A stretch of DNA of 64,000 nt, taken from Gadus chalcogrammus (taxonomy: Eukaryota > Chordata > Actinopteri > Gadiformes > Gadidae). Positions 10,467-23,300 of the stretch are shown in pieces. The stretch covers positions 9,406,454 through 9,470,453 of the forward strand of contig NC_079412.1 in NCBI RefSeq assembly GCF_026213295.1, given 5' to 3'. Position 1 is the first letter of the stretch. Every line of letters starts with the position of its first letter. The notes beneath the pieces are model-generated. The model was not told the origin of the DNA. It worked only from the letters and a program-made list of their open reading frames with translations, and did no database searches. The position numbers and the translations under genes were made by a program.

Positions 10467-10864
10467 TTACTTGAAATGGGGAATATTGCTAGCTGCATTG
10501 ATCATACCGAAGTTAAATTTGGCGCAATATGTGTGGTCCGTTGCACTTGGTTCTGGAGGCACCCTCACAGAAGGGGGTTTCCTCTTCTTCAGCTTAGGGC
10601 GATGAGTGAAAACTGTTGGGACTGCATCGGGCCTCAGCTTCAACATCCCTTCTTTTTGTGGCAGTGAATTGGTCATCTTCAAAGTGTACCTGTAGGTAGG
10701 CTTGTAAGATCAGTTTTTGACTGTTGCTGACCCCTGTCACTTGTAAGTTTTGACGGCTGACCATTGCCATCCATTTCTTTCTGCGCTCTTGGTCTTTGGA
10801 AGCCATACATGTGGTAACCCTTCTCAGACCGATTGGAGAATCCAAACGCTGCACAGCCAACCAT
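10467..10864 (-). pseudogene. THAP-domain gene remnant
   Basis: Read on the - strand from the ATG at 10,864, the sequence starts MVGCAAFGFSNRSEKGYHMY, which fits a THAP zinc finger start (C then C-N-R with K-G). It continues, after frame changes, as ERRKKWMAMV, HFEDDQF and LRPDAVPTVF. These match the THAP core (KKW, EHF, LKPDAVPT.F) in the right order, but in at least three frames. One expected Cys is Phe (FGF rather than GC). It is therefore a decayed THAP gene, either transposon-derived or a retrocopy. Confidence 0.65.
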
Positions 10865-10875
10865 GGTATGACCAT

Positions 10876-12230
10876 TGATCTAAATCAATTTTGAATTTGC
10901 TCAGGGCTCTTATAAGTATTGTAATGGCATAAAGTATAGTATATTTGCAACGTTATATGTTAATGGTTTGCCCTAAGTATATTGTGTTCCCTGCTGTGTC
11001 CATTGTTGAATCTGTTCACACAATCGCACTCACTTGTTCTTGTCACACTAATTGTTTAATAAAAAAAAATACTATTTCATTCATCCAAGCGTAATGAGTT
11101 GTTATTCTTTAATATATTTGATACTTTGTGTGGCTCATGTCTTAAAATGATCATGGTAAAACATCTTGAATACTTTGATTTCAATACAGATGTAGGGTAA
11201 AAGTTAAGGTTAAGCCAGTATGCTAACACGAACGTGAAGCTTTCCCTCAAACTTAAAAACATATCTAAGTAATACTTAGAGATAGCTTTCAGTTGTCCCT
11301 CTACCACTCTAAATGTAAAACTGACATTAACAAATATGCGATAATGCCATAACAGTCAGACAAATACTTGTATGTGTTTTTTTCATTCATATTTAACATT
11401 CAATATTGAAATCTCTGCTGTCCCATAGAATAACATTGACAGCGCGGCGTGTTTGGAACTATTGAGGCTTACATGGACCACGTGACAACCACGTGACCAC
11501 CCTGTCGGCGAGATCATAGCGTGTCGCAACTCTCTCTCTATAGCTCTGGTTAAACTGTAACCGCAAACAATTTGGCAACAACGTGGCCTAGCCTAGCCTG
11601 CTTCTGAGGAAACATTACAAACAAACTGTTAGGAATAGTTACCTTGTTAATTCTTGAGTTATAGGCTCCTCCATTTTAGCCCAAATATTTCTATTCTATT
11701 CTTTTTCTTAAGTCTTTTTAAAAAAATAATATCAATGATCAATAATAGATTGAACATTACTTTACATTTATTTTTTATTTGTGATGTCCTCATCTACCTC
11801 ATCACTTAGCGGCAGGTTCTGAGATACTTGATTGATGATTATACTTGATTGATGATTATATATGATAGCCCCGTATTGCAGTTTCACAAGGATCCATATT
11901 TGATAATCTTACCTAATGAAATGATCAGTTGCATATATCATAAGTAAATGTAATGGCTAAAACACATGCCAGCTCTTTTAGTGTACAGACTTCCTTCCCC
12001 ACTCTGTTTCCCAAAGTTTCTGAATGTTAAAGGGCAGAGGACGCTGTTAACATTCGATGGAATGGCCTCTGAGTGTAGAAAAGGTTGGATACATTTGACA
12101 TAAGGCAAATACACAATCAAATCAAACGCATAACATAGGTCTAGTATTTTTTTTGCTGAAATCATACATATTATACCATTAACTACATTATCATGCTGGT
12201 GGCTAGTCCATTTATTGATGGGCAAATGAA
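10876..12230. other. AT-rich non-coding DNA
   Basis: No coding region, RNA gene or clear repeat border was recognised. It includes short duplications such as tgattgatgattata near 11,830-11,860. Confidence 0.4.
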
Positions 12231-12335
12231 GCTTCGGTGAAGCACTGAACCACTTAGGCACATTGTTTCGAAAATGGGTTCATTACTTGAAGCTTCAGTA
12301 ACAGTGACCTCTCCTGGTGAAGTGCCAAGGCTGCA
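12215..12335. mobile_element. hAT transposon terminal region
   Basis: Sequence with the recurring gaagctt.ggtgaagcactgaaccact and acttgaagcttcagtaac motifs is typical of subterminal repeats of teleost hAT elements. A matching hAT coding remnant lies at 12,706-12,959, so both may be parts of one element interrupted by the CA tract. Confidence 0.45.
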
Positions 12336-12409
12336 ACTAAATTAGCCTGGCTAGATAGTGGCCAGGAGGCTTTAAGACAGTGACATAAATCAAGTGCGCA
12401 CGCACAAAA

Positions 12410-12542
<133 letters not shown>

Positions 12543-12705
12543 CACACTTATACAAAGATTGTGATGTCATTATTTTTTTACTAATTAAGATTAATGAATT
12601 TATGTATTGTGCTATAATAAGAACGTGCTCGGAAAATATGGCAGAAGTTGGGTGTGCTTGTGTAACCAGGGGGTATGTGGGACAGGGAATACTCAAAGAT
12701 TTTGA

Positions 12706-12959
12706 TTCAGGACCATTCTTTTTTCAACACTTTTTGGACTGAGCATGTTTCTTTTTTTGCTTGCAATTTCTCCACAACATCCACGAGAACATTTGTTCAG
12801 AAGGAACATATGAGGCCGTTGTACATAAACATTGTTGCGCCAGTATGAAGAGATGAGGGTACACATTTTGTGATTGATCCAATTCACCAGTGGCTCCTCG
12901 GATATTTCCAGCGGTGGATCGGTCATGTACCGCTGAACAGAATAAAGTGTTTCCACATG
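12706..12959 (-). pseudogene. hAT transposase C-terminal remnant (second lineage)
   Basis: On the - strand the frame carries YMTDPPLEISEEPLVNW and ends with GEIASKKRNMLSPKSVEK, both hallmarks of hAT dimerisation domains. The expected VPSE..FS block is present only in another frame (YVPSEQMFS near 12,795-12,821), so two compensating shifts separate the pieces. The remainder of the gene is not visible. Confidence 0.65.
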
Positions 12960-13808
12960 TCAGAACGACCTCACTTCCTAGATGCTTCCATAATGATGAT
13001 AAATCAATACGAACGTAATGACTGTCACAGTATGAGATAGGCTACTACGAACCAAACGCAATGTTGTGCATTAAAGTTTTTATGCTTTGAAGGCGCTACA
13101 ATTCAGACTCGAAACGAGGCGGTGCCAGTTGTAGTGGCAGTGTGTGGCTGCGCAAACCACTCAGGCGATTGGACTGCCATCACTAAGTCCATTGACCAAT
13201 TGTGCTTGCAGTTGGCAATCATTATAGTCACTATCCAGTTTCCTTATGGCCTATCTTAAATTCTTAAAGATAACATTTGCCATAAAGTAAGATGACGACT
13301 AGGTCCTTAGTTACCACCACGACAGGGTAGAATCTAAATTTCGAAACATTTCTTCCCTTCCCCTCTCAAAATCAATACAGAAGAATACCACGGATGTGAT
13401 TGCTCTAGACTAACAACTGAGTCAATGCTGAGTCACAGTCTCCATGATAGCCTTCCCAGGAATGCCGTCAGCATGTTTGGCAGGGTGAGGTTTTACAGCC
13501 TCCATCACACAATGGAGAACCAAACCCATTGCATCCTGACCGGAAATGACTCCATCAGCTAAATTATGTGTTTAAAAATGAGAGAGATGTATTAATATTA
13601 TTATTAATCATAAACGTTAATGTGAAGTTGTTTAAGATAACCTCATAAATCTAATAAAAGAGTAAACATATGAACATTTTCACGACCGACTGTGTTATAT
13701 TGCCTGATTCACTGAACTTAAATTAATTGTGAATCGTAATTTCAAGAGAAAAGAATGATTAATAGTTAGTAAAAGTATGTAAAAAAAAACAAGTATAAAA
13801 ACAAGATA
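12960..13808. other. Non-coding DNA without assigned features
   Basis: It may include non-coding hAT sequence next to the remnant at 12.7-12.96 kb. Nothing specific could be supported. Confidence 0.35.
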
Positions 13809-13809
13809 T

Positions 13810-13920
13810 ACCATAGATTACACTTGGGTTTTGGTTTGTCGGTGCCGTTAAAGTAGTAAACAATTATAAAAGCTACTTTAACGGCACGACAATCCAAAAC
13901 CCAAGTGAAATCTAGATGGA
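13810..13920. mobile_element. Short foldback MITE
   Basis: Two ~45-bp arms (containing cacttgggttttgg and gccgttaaagtag; inverted copy ctactttaacggc and ccaaaacccaagtg) flank a ~16-bp loop. This forms an almost complete hairpin of about 107 bp. Confidence 0.85.
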
Positions 13921-14064
13921 AAAACTGTGTCGTTCAAAATGTGAGCAGCTTTTACTGCTTCGCCACCTACAGAGTATGTTATGTACGATCATTCAAAAAC
14001 TCCATGTTATTTCCCATAGACATTTGATCGATGGAACCAGGAGCCTCGGAGGCGGGACTTATTC

Positions 14065-15081
14065 TCCGTAAGTCTGCTCCTTCCGGTAGACACCCATGGG
14101 ACCTAATGCCGCGTTTCCACCGCAGGGTGCGGTACGGTTCGGTTCACCTCAGTCCGGTAGTAGCGGTATAGCCAGCTCAGTTTCGAGGTTGCGTTTCCAC
14201 CGCCGACAGTACCCTTTATGGTAGGCCGGATGTCGATCACCTCGGCAGCTACGTAAACATCGTAAACAACGTCTTCCTCCCCAAGAATGCAGAGGAACGT
14301 CTCCACCTCCTTGTTCGCCCAAGCAAGCATTTTACGCGACATGTTCATTGTAAAGAATAATACCTCAAGGCTACTTTTTTTCGTTTGTTTGTTTTTATCC
14401 CCACGTCGCCCAGAAGTGACGATTCTGTCGACCAATCAACGGAGGGGGTGTGTAGCTCGAATTTTCCGGCACTCTTTCAGGCGTCTCAGTACCCCAACGG
14501 AGGAGTACTGAAGACGAGGGCAAAACGAGTACGGCTCAGTCTGGGTCATGCCCACTTTTGACGGTGGTACCGCACCTTTGCAAACCAAACCATACCGCAC
14601 CCTGCAGTGGAAACGCGCCACAAGAGATCACACATATGTGGTTTGTGGATTTAAATAAAAAAAATTCATGCAAAGATACCAGAACATTTTTGTGAAGTTT
14701 GATAATGTTAGGTTTTGTGTCAGGCCGCTTTGTGAACTACAGCCCCTCGCTGCTCTCGACACGAATATACGTCACCACCACTCTGGTACAGACATGGCGA
14801 TCTCTCTGCGCCACTTCACTGCTTTTTTCCAAGAGGAGGATAACCGCATCGAAAGAGGGGACACCATTATAAGTCGGGTCATGTGGTGATTTTCGGTTAT
14901 GCCGATGGGAAGATTGTCGGTCTTGTCCACGCACGTCGCAGGGAGCGTGGCGTCACATACGAGACGTGTAGTCTTTCTCATTGTGTTTTCTCTACAGCCT
15001 TGCACTGAACAATGAACCCCATTCATATTTTACGATCTCAGAGGTCCCATGGGGGTGTACCGGAAGAGGCAGACTTACGAG
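14065..15081. mobile_element. Outer MITE with ~40-bp inverted ends, carrying a nested element
   Basis: Left arm cgtaagtctgctccttccgg followed by cccatgggacct has an inverted partner aggtcccatggg followed by ccggaagaggcagacttacg at 15,042-15,081. A second element (14,109-14,622) sits directly behind the left arm. Confidence 0.7.
14109..14622. mobile_element. Nested Harbinger-like MITE (gcgtttccaccgca family)
   Basis: Its ends gcgtttccaccgcagggtgc and gcaccctgcagtggaaacgc are inverted repeats. They resemble the ends of the element at 20,714-21,262 (cgcttttccaccgca), suggesting one family. A TAA precedes the left end; the right border is less clear. Confidence 0.65.
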
Positions 15082-16289
15082 CTCTATTTACCATATATAG
15101 TATAAACATATCCCCGGTTTACCGCAGCTCAGTTTCCGGTCCCTTACTTCCTATAGGCTATGTGCATTAGTTAACAGTCACCGGAACGAATAAAAAAAAG
15201 AATGACAAGAAGAACAATGATGAGTGGATGAATATTGATTTCTGACAAAATACTTGACAAGGCATTACTAAACATCTGAAGGAAACGGGTTTAACCGGAA
15301 GTTCTCTCGCCTCGCGCATGGACATATTATAAAATGGACAACGGATTCCTAAATGGCGCCCATTCATTCCTATGTAAACTCATGTGCCGTGTTCAAATAT
15401 CCATACTATCCGTACTTCATAGCCTAAGTTTGAGTAGTAGGGCGTACCGATTCAGATCGGGCGAAAAATAAGTGTATTGAAAGGACCCGGATGTTGCACT
15501 CAAAAACGTCAAAATCGCGAAGTGTGTGGCGATTTTTGTAGTTTTTATAGTTTTGTAGTTTTTATAGTTTTTTTTATAGCTGCCAGGCGTAAATATGTGA
15601 TGATTCTCTGTATGTTTAACAATTATTATTTTAGATTAGTTTGCCCCTTTTTGACTTCATAAGAAAACCACCTTGTATATACCTTTTTGAATGTTAAATA
15701 GAAATCATAATTACCACTCGTTTTTTAATATATTTCTGTTTCTGAAACGAGAATCAAATGCCCAATATATACACAGACCCATCAGCTGGTGGCAAAGGAG
15801 TCTGAAATGACCCCACATGGTATCATGGACCTATTATGTGTGGGGGCAATAAATAAGACAGATATGATGGTGCCAGCCCCACGTCAGGTTCCAAAAACAA
15901 GTAATACTGAAACTGAATCTCAAACGTCATCCTGAAATGTATTTAACATTGATCGATGGAGGAGGCAGTCAGGTGTGCAGGAAGAGTATGATGGACAGGG
16001 ATCTGACATGGACAGGGAATTTTTTTATTTAAACATTGAGGGGAAATCAAGCCTACTGTAGGCCTATGTAAATAAGATTAAAGATAGTATGAATGATAAC
16101 TGTTAATGGCAGGTGTACTTTGATGGAGCAATAATGTTACATGAATAAAAAGCATTTTATTGATGGGCACCTTTCAGGCCACTTAAGCACACCTTACATG
16201 TCTAATTAATAAAAGATTAAAAACACTAGGTCGGAGCGTGTTTGTCACTTATGTGAAAGAGCTTGAAAGCTGGAGTAACGCAATCAGGG
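15082..16289. other. Non-coding repeat-derived DNA
   Basis: No gene is seen. The sequence tgatgggcacctttcaggcc near 16,162 resembles the mirror of other dispersed repeats, but borders could not be set. Confidence 0.35.
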
Positions 16290-16465
16290 AACATAGAACA
16301 AAGACTCACATCACAAACTCAGACAGGCACAACATGAAAAAAACACATAAATACATGAAACATGTACATAACTACGAGACCACAGACCCACATCACAAAC
16401 TCAGACAGTCACAACATGTAAAAAACATATAAATACATGAAACATTTACATAAATACGAGACCAT
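16290..16465. repeat. Tandem duplication of a ~85-bp unit
   Basis: The block cacatcacaaactcagacag through acaacatg, acataaatacatgaaacat and acatacga.gagacc occurs twice in succession, with a few substitutions and one short internal difference. Confidence 0.7.
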
Positions 16466-17056
16466 AAGATATGTTTGAGTTTCTCTTGTTTTATCTTAAA
16501 AACAAAATACACATAGCATTAAGGAAAGAAGGGAAGAAAATAAAAGTAATAATAGATAGAACTAAACTTAGTTAGTGATGGGCATACATTTAAATGTACA
16601 AAAATTACAGAGGTCACTGATCGGATGTGCTGTTCAAAAATAAATGGTCTACAAGTCTACAATTGAACAATGTCTTTTTGCAGTTTTGAGTGCTTTGTGC
16701 CAACTTGTGCTCCGTCATGCAAGCTCCAAGTGTCACACTGCTTAAGAAACAGACTCCTTCCAACTAACTATTTACGAAAAATGCAATCAATAACTTATGT
16801 AGGCCTACAAATAAATGGTTACATTTCAACCAGCAACGAAGTTGGAGTGGCCAACACACAAAAATAATTGTAATACACCAACATTGTTAACTGTCATACA
16901 TAGGTAGCTAAACAAGCAAATGAAAAATTAAATACCAACGCTGAAATGTTAATTAGACTATTAACAATAATATAAAATGATACCGCACCTGTTCTTTGTC
17001 TTTTGATCTTTTGAATAAATGGATCAATATGCGTGAACGTGGGGGAAACACTGCAA

Positions 17057-18482
17057 TAATAATGCAAATGAATGATGCATGGCACTAACGTGTCACTTCA
17101 ATGCAGTCGGTTTTTGTACGGTTTCCGTGCGGTTTAGCACTTTTACCGCGCCATTCTAGGGCCATACCAGAGAATGTCTAATATGAGGAGAACTGGCACT
17201 CGCGGGTTAGTTCCGGTTTTCTGGACTGGTTGCAGTAATAATCTTTTACCACGCGGGGCGCTCGTAGGCAAGTCCAGAATGAATGGGAGCCAACAGGGTT
17301 TTATCCTCAGAATCCACTTTTCTCACGATGTAATTTTTTGTCAAGTAATTTGGAAGTTGCTATCAAAGGGTGGGGCTAAGATAATAAACTCAGCTGAATA
17401 TTGCATTTTTTAAGGTCACGTATTTGTTCTAAAAAGGCGTTAAAAACATGCGATGACGTCACACACTCTGTAATACTGTCAGAGGTACTGCTTTACGGCA
17501 GTTTCTAAAGCAGTTCCCTTTTCCCGCAACGATAACACCAGCTGTTGGAGGTAAGGCTTTTTTTTGCTTAATACCCTAGTTACAGAGTTTTAGTGAGCTA
17601 ATGTAAAAAAAAGAAATGCTCGAATGTTTTACATATGTAGGCTATGTTACTTACAGAGAGTGTTTTTTCTAATCCTCACTAGTGCCGATGATAAAGCTTT
17701 TTTTTTTAGAAACGATTATGAGCCATTTCTTTCTCCTATAATAGAAACCTGGATTAGAATCATAATTTTAAGACTGCATCAATTTAGTTTACATCGACTT
17801 TTGAACCATAATCTATATTGAACTTGCGGAATCTACAATAAAATTTGCGACATTTCAACGACAAGCAGGTGAAAGGCATAATTAGCCGTTTAGCCCCATA
17901 GACTCCCATTCAATCTGGACTCGCCCGCGATCACCCCCAGTGGATGTCTCATGGAACTACAACCAAAATCGGTACAATGGGGCATATAGGGAGTGCCCAG
18001 GCTCTTCGTAGACGGGCTCTGGCCATACTGCTGCAACCCCACCCTAGCGGAAACACTGGGGGAAATTTGTGGTTTTGAGCTTGTTTCAGCCTGATTACAC
18101 TCTAGCTGGCTCAACCGAGATGGGAGAGAGAACGGAAATGGTTATTCTTGATTTGTTAATTTATATGTTGTGCTGTTTTAATCAAAAGTCGGCTGAGATA
18201 ACGTTTTAAACCATACTATTGAATGCCATGTATCTTCAAAGATAGGCCACCAACAATTGTAAAACCAATTAAAAACTACTTGGTGAATAATTTCAGCTCT
18301 GTTTTTCTGAATGAACGAGTTCATTATCTCACATAGGTTTTCATGGCAAATTATTATTCCGCTTTTGACTGAATAACGAGATAGCTCAAAATCCCAAGAG
18401 GAGCTCTATTTCATAGAAGCAAATATGTCCTGCCAGTTTTATTTTGGTTATGCATTATGCTTCCATAGTTGGGAGATGCCCT
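17057..18482. repeat. Dispersed repeat copy A (partner of 24,668-25,272)
   Basis: The pieces 17,057-17,165 and 18,017-18,482 are about 97% identical to 24,668-24,777 and 24,799-25,272, in the same orientation. About 850 bp present here (17,166-18,016) is missing from the other copy. No coding potential was recognised. Confidence 0.85.
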
Positions 18483-18877
18483 TATCACAATGATCGCAAG
18501 AAGAGGACCGTGAGAGTTATTGAGCAGCAGCTGAACCAGTCTAAAAATCGGACACGTCAATGGAGCACTGAACTAGGCCATCTCGGATGCCAGGGCGAAA
18601 CAACATTTGTTTCACTTCGACTCCTTTCAGCTGCACACCCCTCCTACATTATTTTAGGACATGGCATAAAGATAATTATGAGCCTTTGATTGATATCCAG
18701 ACATTTTTTGCGGAGACACATCCCTGTTCCCCACTTGCATTGGAGTGAACGGAGATATCTACTTCTGGGTCCTTTGAATCGTGGGACCCGTCCACAGCCC
18801 GCTTAAACAGCTGCAATACCAGGCTTGGTCGCTGAGCACTGGTGGATTGCGGAAGTATGCACTGTTCCCGGGGGCTC

Positions 18878-19897
18878 CCGCCGGCAAATTTTTTTTTTGC
18901 AGGGTGGTAGCGGGAAGCTCATCCCTGATTGGCTGGGACTTGTTGGCTGGGACTTGGCTCGCTGGGACGTTGTCAGAGGGCTTGTGTGAAAATCACGAAC
19001 GCAAATGAATTAAACGTTGTTATAAATCAACACGAATAATGTGACACATGATACCCACCAACTACACGGCAACTCTATAGCTACCTTTCTGTAAGTACAA
19101 ACGTTAGCTCACTCGTCTAAAAGCCCATGTGTCACAGCCTGGGCTACTGTAGTAAATCATTTTTTTATTTATTATATTTTATAACGTTAGGTATAGCGCA
19201 TCGCAGTGCTTTCGGCAGCTGGTGATTGTTTCCAAGTTTTTTTTCTTCTAATTGTTGTCCATCCATGTCTTGATATTTCCATTAAGATTCCATTCTGTTC
19301 TGTTTCTAGAAGTAGTGAGCATAATGGCAGGATTTATTAAAGCTTGCAACATTTGCCAGACCCACGTGTCAACTTTGAGGAGATGGAGCTGCTGGAGGTT
19401 AGGTGTAGATGGATAAGAATAAACCGTGTGATTTCTGATATTTGTTCATAGTGGTTCTGCCACACCCCACAACCAATTACATTATAGAAAGAAGGGCCAT
19501 CAAATCTGTAGGCCTATCCATAGAATATTTTCGCGTAGGGCTAAATTAATTTTAATATTGATTTTCACCTATCAATCCACCTACTACACGGCAACTCTAT
19601 AGCTACCTTTCTGTAAGTGCCAAAACAAACGTTAGCTCTTAATGCTAACTCGTCTAAAAACAACTACTGTAGCCTATAACATGTGTCACACTATTGATAC
19701 AATGATTTGTGTTGATTTATAACAACGTTTCATTTATTTGCGTTCGTGATTTTCACAAGCCCTCTGTTTTCACAAGCCCTCTGACAAAGTCCCTGCGAGC
19801 CAAGTCCCAGCCAATGAGGGATGAGTTCCCTCATGAATATTCACGAGCTTCCCGCTACCACCCTGCAAAAAATAAACTCGCCTCCCGCCGTTCTGTC
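18878..19897. mobile_element. Foldback element with ~180-bp inverted arms
   Basis: The left arm (18,878-19,060: gcagggtggtagcgggaag, gattggctgggactt, agggcttgtg, aaatcacgaacgcaaatga) is repeated inverted at 19,712-19,897. The inner part carries a direct repeat of caactctatagctacctttc at about 19,068 and 19,589. The right arm ends about 380 bp upstream of the CCP gene start codon. Confidence 0.8.
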
Positions 19898-19899
19898 GT

Positions 19900-20032
19900 G
19901 GGAGGAGAAATGATGTACTGTGGCTTTAAGGCCAAGCCTACCGTACGTCCACAAATAAAGACTGCTTCCTGTCAGTCCTGTCACCACTTATATGCGGATC
20001 GACCATTACACTTGGAGCCCACGCAACAAGAA
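19900..20032 (+). promoter_or_regulatory. Candidate promoter and 5' untranslated exon of the CCP gene
   Basis: A GTAAGC donor at 20,033 follows sequence without ATG-led coding potential. The signal-peptide exon downstream starts behind a clean acceptor (tctgcag, 20,264). Hence an untranslated first exon ending at 20,032 is plausible. No TATA box is convincing (tatatg at 19,990 is the nearest). The transcription start is inferred only from position. Confidence 0.35.
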
Positions 20033-20279
20033 GTAAGCAACCTAGTGTACAAAAGTAACATATATTTAATAAATATAAGGATTACTTTGGTTGGGGAAGA
20101 CTGGACTAACGCCAATTCAGCGGTAACGTTAAGTCAGCTAACAGTCTTGGCTATTATACCGATCGATTATGAAGCGGAGGCTTATAACATGTAACGTACA
20201 TGCTCAGTGTTATATGTATTAAAGCCTTTTGACTGTTTATCTTTGTGCTGGTTATTGTCTGCAGAGTGTAAGGACAGAC

Positions 20280-20379
20280 ATGGTTGACTCGGAACAGGTC
20301 CTGGGCTGTAAGGCCCCGATGGGGCTGGTCCTGGTGCTTCTCCTTTCCAGCCTGCTGGGGCCTCTGGGACAAGTACAAG
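20280..20379 (+). CDS. CCP gene exon: start codon and signal peptide
   Basis: The ATG (20,280-20,282) opens a 33-residue leader with a Leu-rich core (GLVLVLLLSSLLGPLG). It ends in VQ with the split codon G|CT, giving mature Ala-Gln-Asp-Cys. The acceptor at 20,264 and GTAAGC donor at 20,380 frame the exon. A second in-frame Met (codon 14) directly before the hydrophobic core could serve as an alternative start. Confidence 0.85.
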
Positions 20380-23300
20380 GTAAGCAACGCATTTATCTAT
20401 CGAAGTCGGTAACTTTATGGACTCAATTGAGACGTTCAAGGGGATGACTGAAGTCGAATAAAACAAGGATTGCTCGTGTTTTAAAAAGCTTTCTTAATCG
20501 TCCCATTGTATTATTGCTATATATAGATATGTAGTTCAGGTTGTTAGACCTACTACTGTTTATATCTATTGTACATTGGTATTTCTGTTTTTATTTGTAT
20601 GTTGTCAACTTATCAGGGAATCATTAAAAAGAGAGCCTGCTCTCAATAGGCTCTGTGCACTAGAACCCGTAAGTCAACTGACGGTGTCGGCATTCTAGTT
20701 TCCGGTCTACTTATGCCGCTTTTCCACCGCACATGTAGCTCGACTCGACACGACACGACTCGACACGACTCGACACGGTAGCAGCGCGGGTCCTTTTCCA
20801 CCGCAAATAGTACCTCCGGGACGTGGGCGGGGTCGGCTGCGCGAAAGGGACGTGACGAATTTTTGTACGCGACGCAAACAACACCTACGTAACCCACACA
20901 TGGACAGAACCCACATAACAACAATGGAGAACATCGATGCGATGGTATTCGTGTTCGTATTATTAGCTGGCATGTTGAAGAAGTGGAATATGTTGGCTGC
21001 GGCGCTGCTATGGCTGTTACCAGCATGGTTGCCATTTCGCTCTCGTGACTTCGTCACACTCTCTGGCCAATCAGTGACCGGCCGTCTGCCGACGTCACCT
21101 TTTAGCATCGGCTCAGCCGCTTGGAACCTAGAGCGAGGCGGTACTAGAAAAAGCAGCCACTTCAGGTACCAGATACCATGTTTTCGCGGTGGAAACGCAA
21201 AAAAGGCGAGCTGAGTCGAGTCGAGTCGTGTCGAGCTGGTACCATGCAGTGGAAAAGCGGCATTACTGACCCAGTCCATAGCGTGAACATGTCTGACTTT
21301 TCTAGATGTCTCCAAGACCTACCGACAATAAATGTTAACGATGTTCACCGCATTGTTGGTGCTAGTTCCCTTGCACCTACAAGCAAGCGGGAAAAAGGAT
21401 TTAAGATCTATATTTCGAGTTATTTGCATAACTTTGAGGGTAGGTAACAGACTACCGGCTTTTTAGTGAACATTTGTTAGCGACAACATTTTTTTTCTGT
21501 ATTTAAAACACTTAACTGTCCGTTGTTGTACTAACTGTACCAACGTGTGTCCATTTTTTAGTGTCTAGCAAAGATAAGGGAACATCGGAGGTGATTATCG
21601 GAGCATTGTGCCACAGGTCCATGAAGAAATCAGAGAAGCCTCACAGCTTGAGTGTATGTTAAAGCTAGCGATAAACCAACCGTTATAAACAAACCGTTAT
21701 ACGCCTGTTTCTTTTATAACAGTGTCCGTGGGGGGATTTAGCTGAGGTCATATGTTTAATCAATACAAACATGTATAATTAAAAAAACAGCACAAATGTA
21801 CACACAAGCGCACTTTCCTCGTCAGCCACCACAACACGCAGAAAGCTCCAGCCGAGAGCGCCCACCACGGCCCCAACACAGTGCAAGCACGCGAGCCGCA
21901 CACAGACACAAACACACCAGCTTCACATTGCCTCAAACTCCACAAATGTCTCTTTTTGTATAGCACTGTAGTGCTCACGGTCAACACACACTGTACTAGT
22001 AGCACTGTACTCATGGTCTAAGACCACGGGTAGCTCAGGCTCTTCGGGGTCGGAGCAAGGCTCGGGACTCGCCGGTCTCTCTCTTCGCTCCCACACACCA
22101 GCCCGTGTTACCGGCTGGAAGCTGAGCACAACTGTACACAGCAGTGTTGGTTTGATCCGCCTTCACTCCGTTGAAGCTTGTGAAGTCTTCCAACATTAAA
22201 TTTCCGTTGTTTGGTTGGGTTTTCCATCTTTTTACTATTTATAGTTGCCGTGGTAACTGATACGGGAAGTAGACCGGAAACTAGTATGCCGACACCTGGC
22301 GACACCGGAAGTTCGCTTCTAGAGTTGTGCACAGAGCCTATTACTGTGCGTTAACACCAAAAGCGAATTGAGCTGCCAAATCACCGAAGGTCATTCACTT
22401 TCTATGGGCAAGAGTGACCAAAGCGACACAAGCGTCAAACACTAAAAGGTGAGCGACCAAAAAAAGTTGAAGACGGCTGAACTTGATGCAAATTACTATG
22501 AGGCGTTTCAGCGGCAAAACACTGACAGCCAATCGGAATATAGACGTTCTTTGCTTGCGTGGATCCCAGGGAACACCGAACACTGGCACTTTGGTTCCTA
22601 CCTACTTTTTTGGTTCCTACTGACTGTACAAAATGTAGAATAAAAAATTAATCGCGGCTGTAACTGGGCACCCGGTGTTGTACGATCCGAGCCCTTTCCA
22701 TTTCAGAGATCGCCACTGGTAATCTGGTATTCCTGCCAGATTACTGAAAGACGTGTCTAACACTGTTGGCCCATACATTTTAACGTTAATAAACACCTGC
22801 CTTTCCTCAGGCTGTGTTCCATCTGTTTTTAAACATGCTATAGTCCAGCCAATTATAAAAAAACACAACCTCGACCCCTCTGTTCTCTCCAGCTTTAGGC
22901 CTATCTCTCAGCTTCCCTTCCTCTCTAAAGTGTTAGAAAAAGTAGTTTTAGAACAACTGCAGGTACACCTGGATTTTAATGACATAACAGAAAAGTTTCA
23001 GTCTGGTTTTAAATCACGCCACAGCACAGAAACGGCACTTTTAAAAATCTTTAATGATCTGAACTGTCGATAATGAATGAACTGTCGATTCGGGGAGCTC
23101 TGCTGCGCTCGTGCTTTTAGACTTGACTGCTGCCTTTGACACAGTCGACCACCAGATTCTTTTATCCCGCCTGGAACTCTGTGTTGGTATTACTGGAAAT
23201 GTCCTAAAATGGTTCAAGTCATATCTGTCCAAGATAACCTTCTCTGTTCATCTAGGCCAGTACTCCTCAGCTGCAGCCCCACTAGTCTGTGGGGTCCCCC

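Larger units (their letters stand above)
20648..22339. mobile_element. ISL2EU-like DNA transposon with AT target duplication, in intron 1
   Basis: Inverted ends begin aggctctgtgcac and end gtgcacagagcct, flanked by AT on both sides (20,646-20,647 and 22,340-22,341). The arms extend further (gtgtcggcat.ctagtttccggtctact in both). Between them a + strand two-exon ORF (21,289-21,653) and a - strand THAP-like exon (22,112-22,227) are encoded. A THAP protein paired with a YqaJ-type nuclease and AT duplications is characteristic of ISL2EU. Most coding sequence is lost. The left arm is interrupted by a younger MITE. Confidence 0.65.

Noticed and set aside
20852..21214. 120-codon open frame and its opposite-strand partner (20,707-21,315)
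   Set aside because: Entirely inside a GC-rich MITE with inverted ends and TTA duplication. No protein family resemblance.
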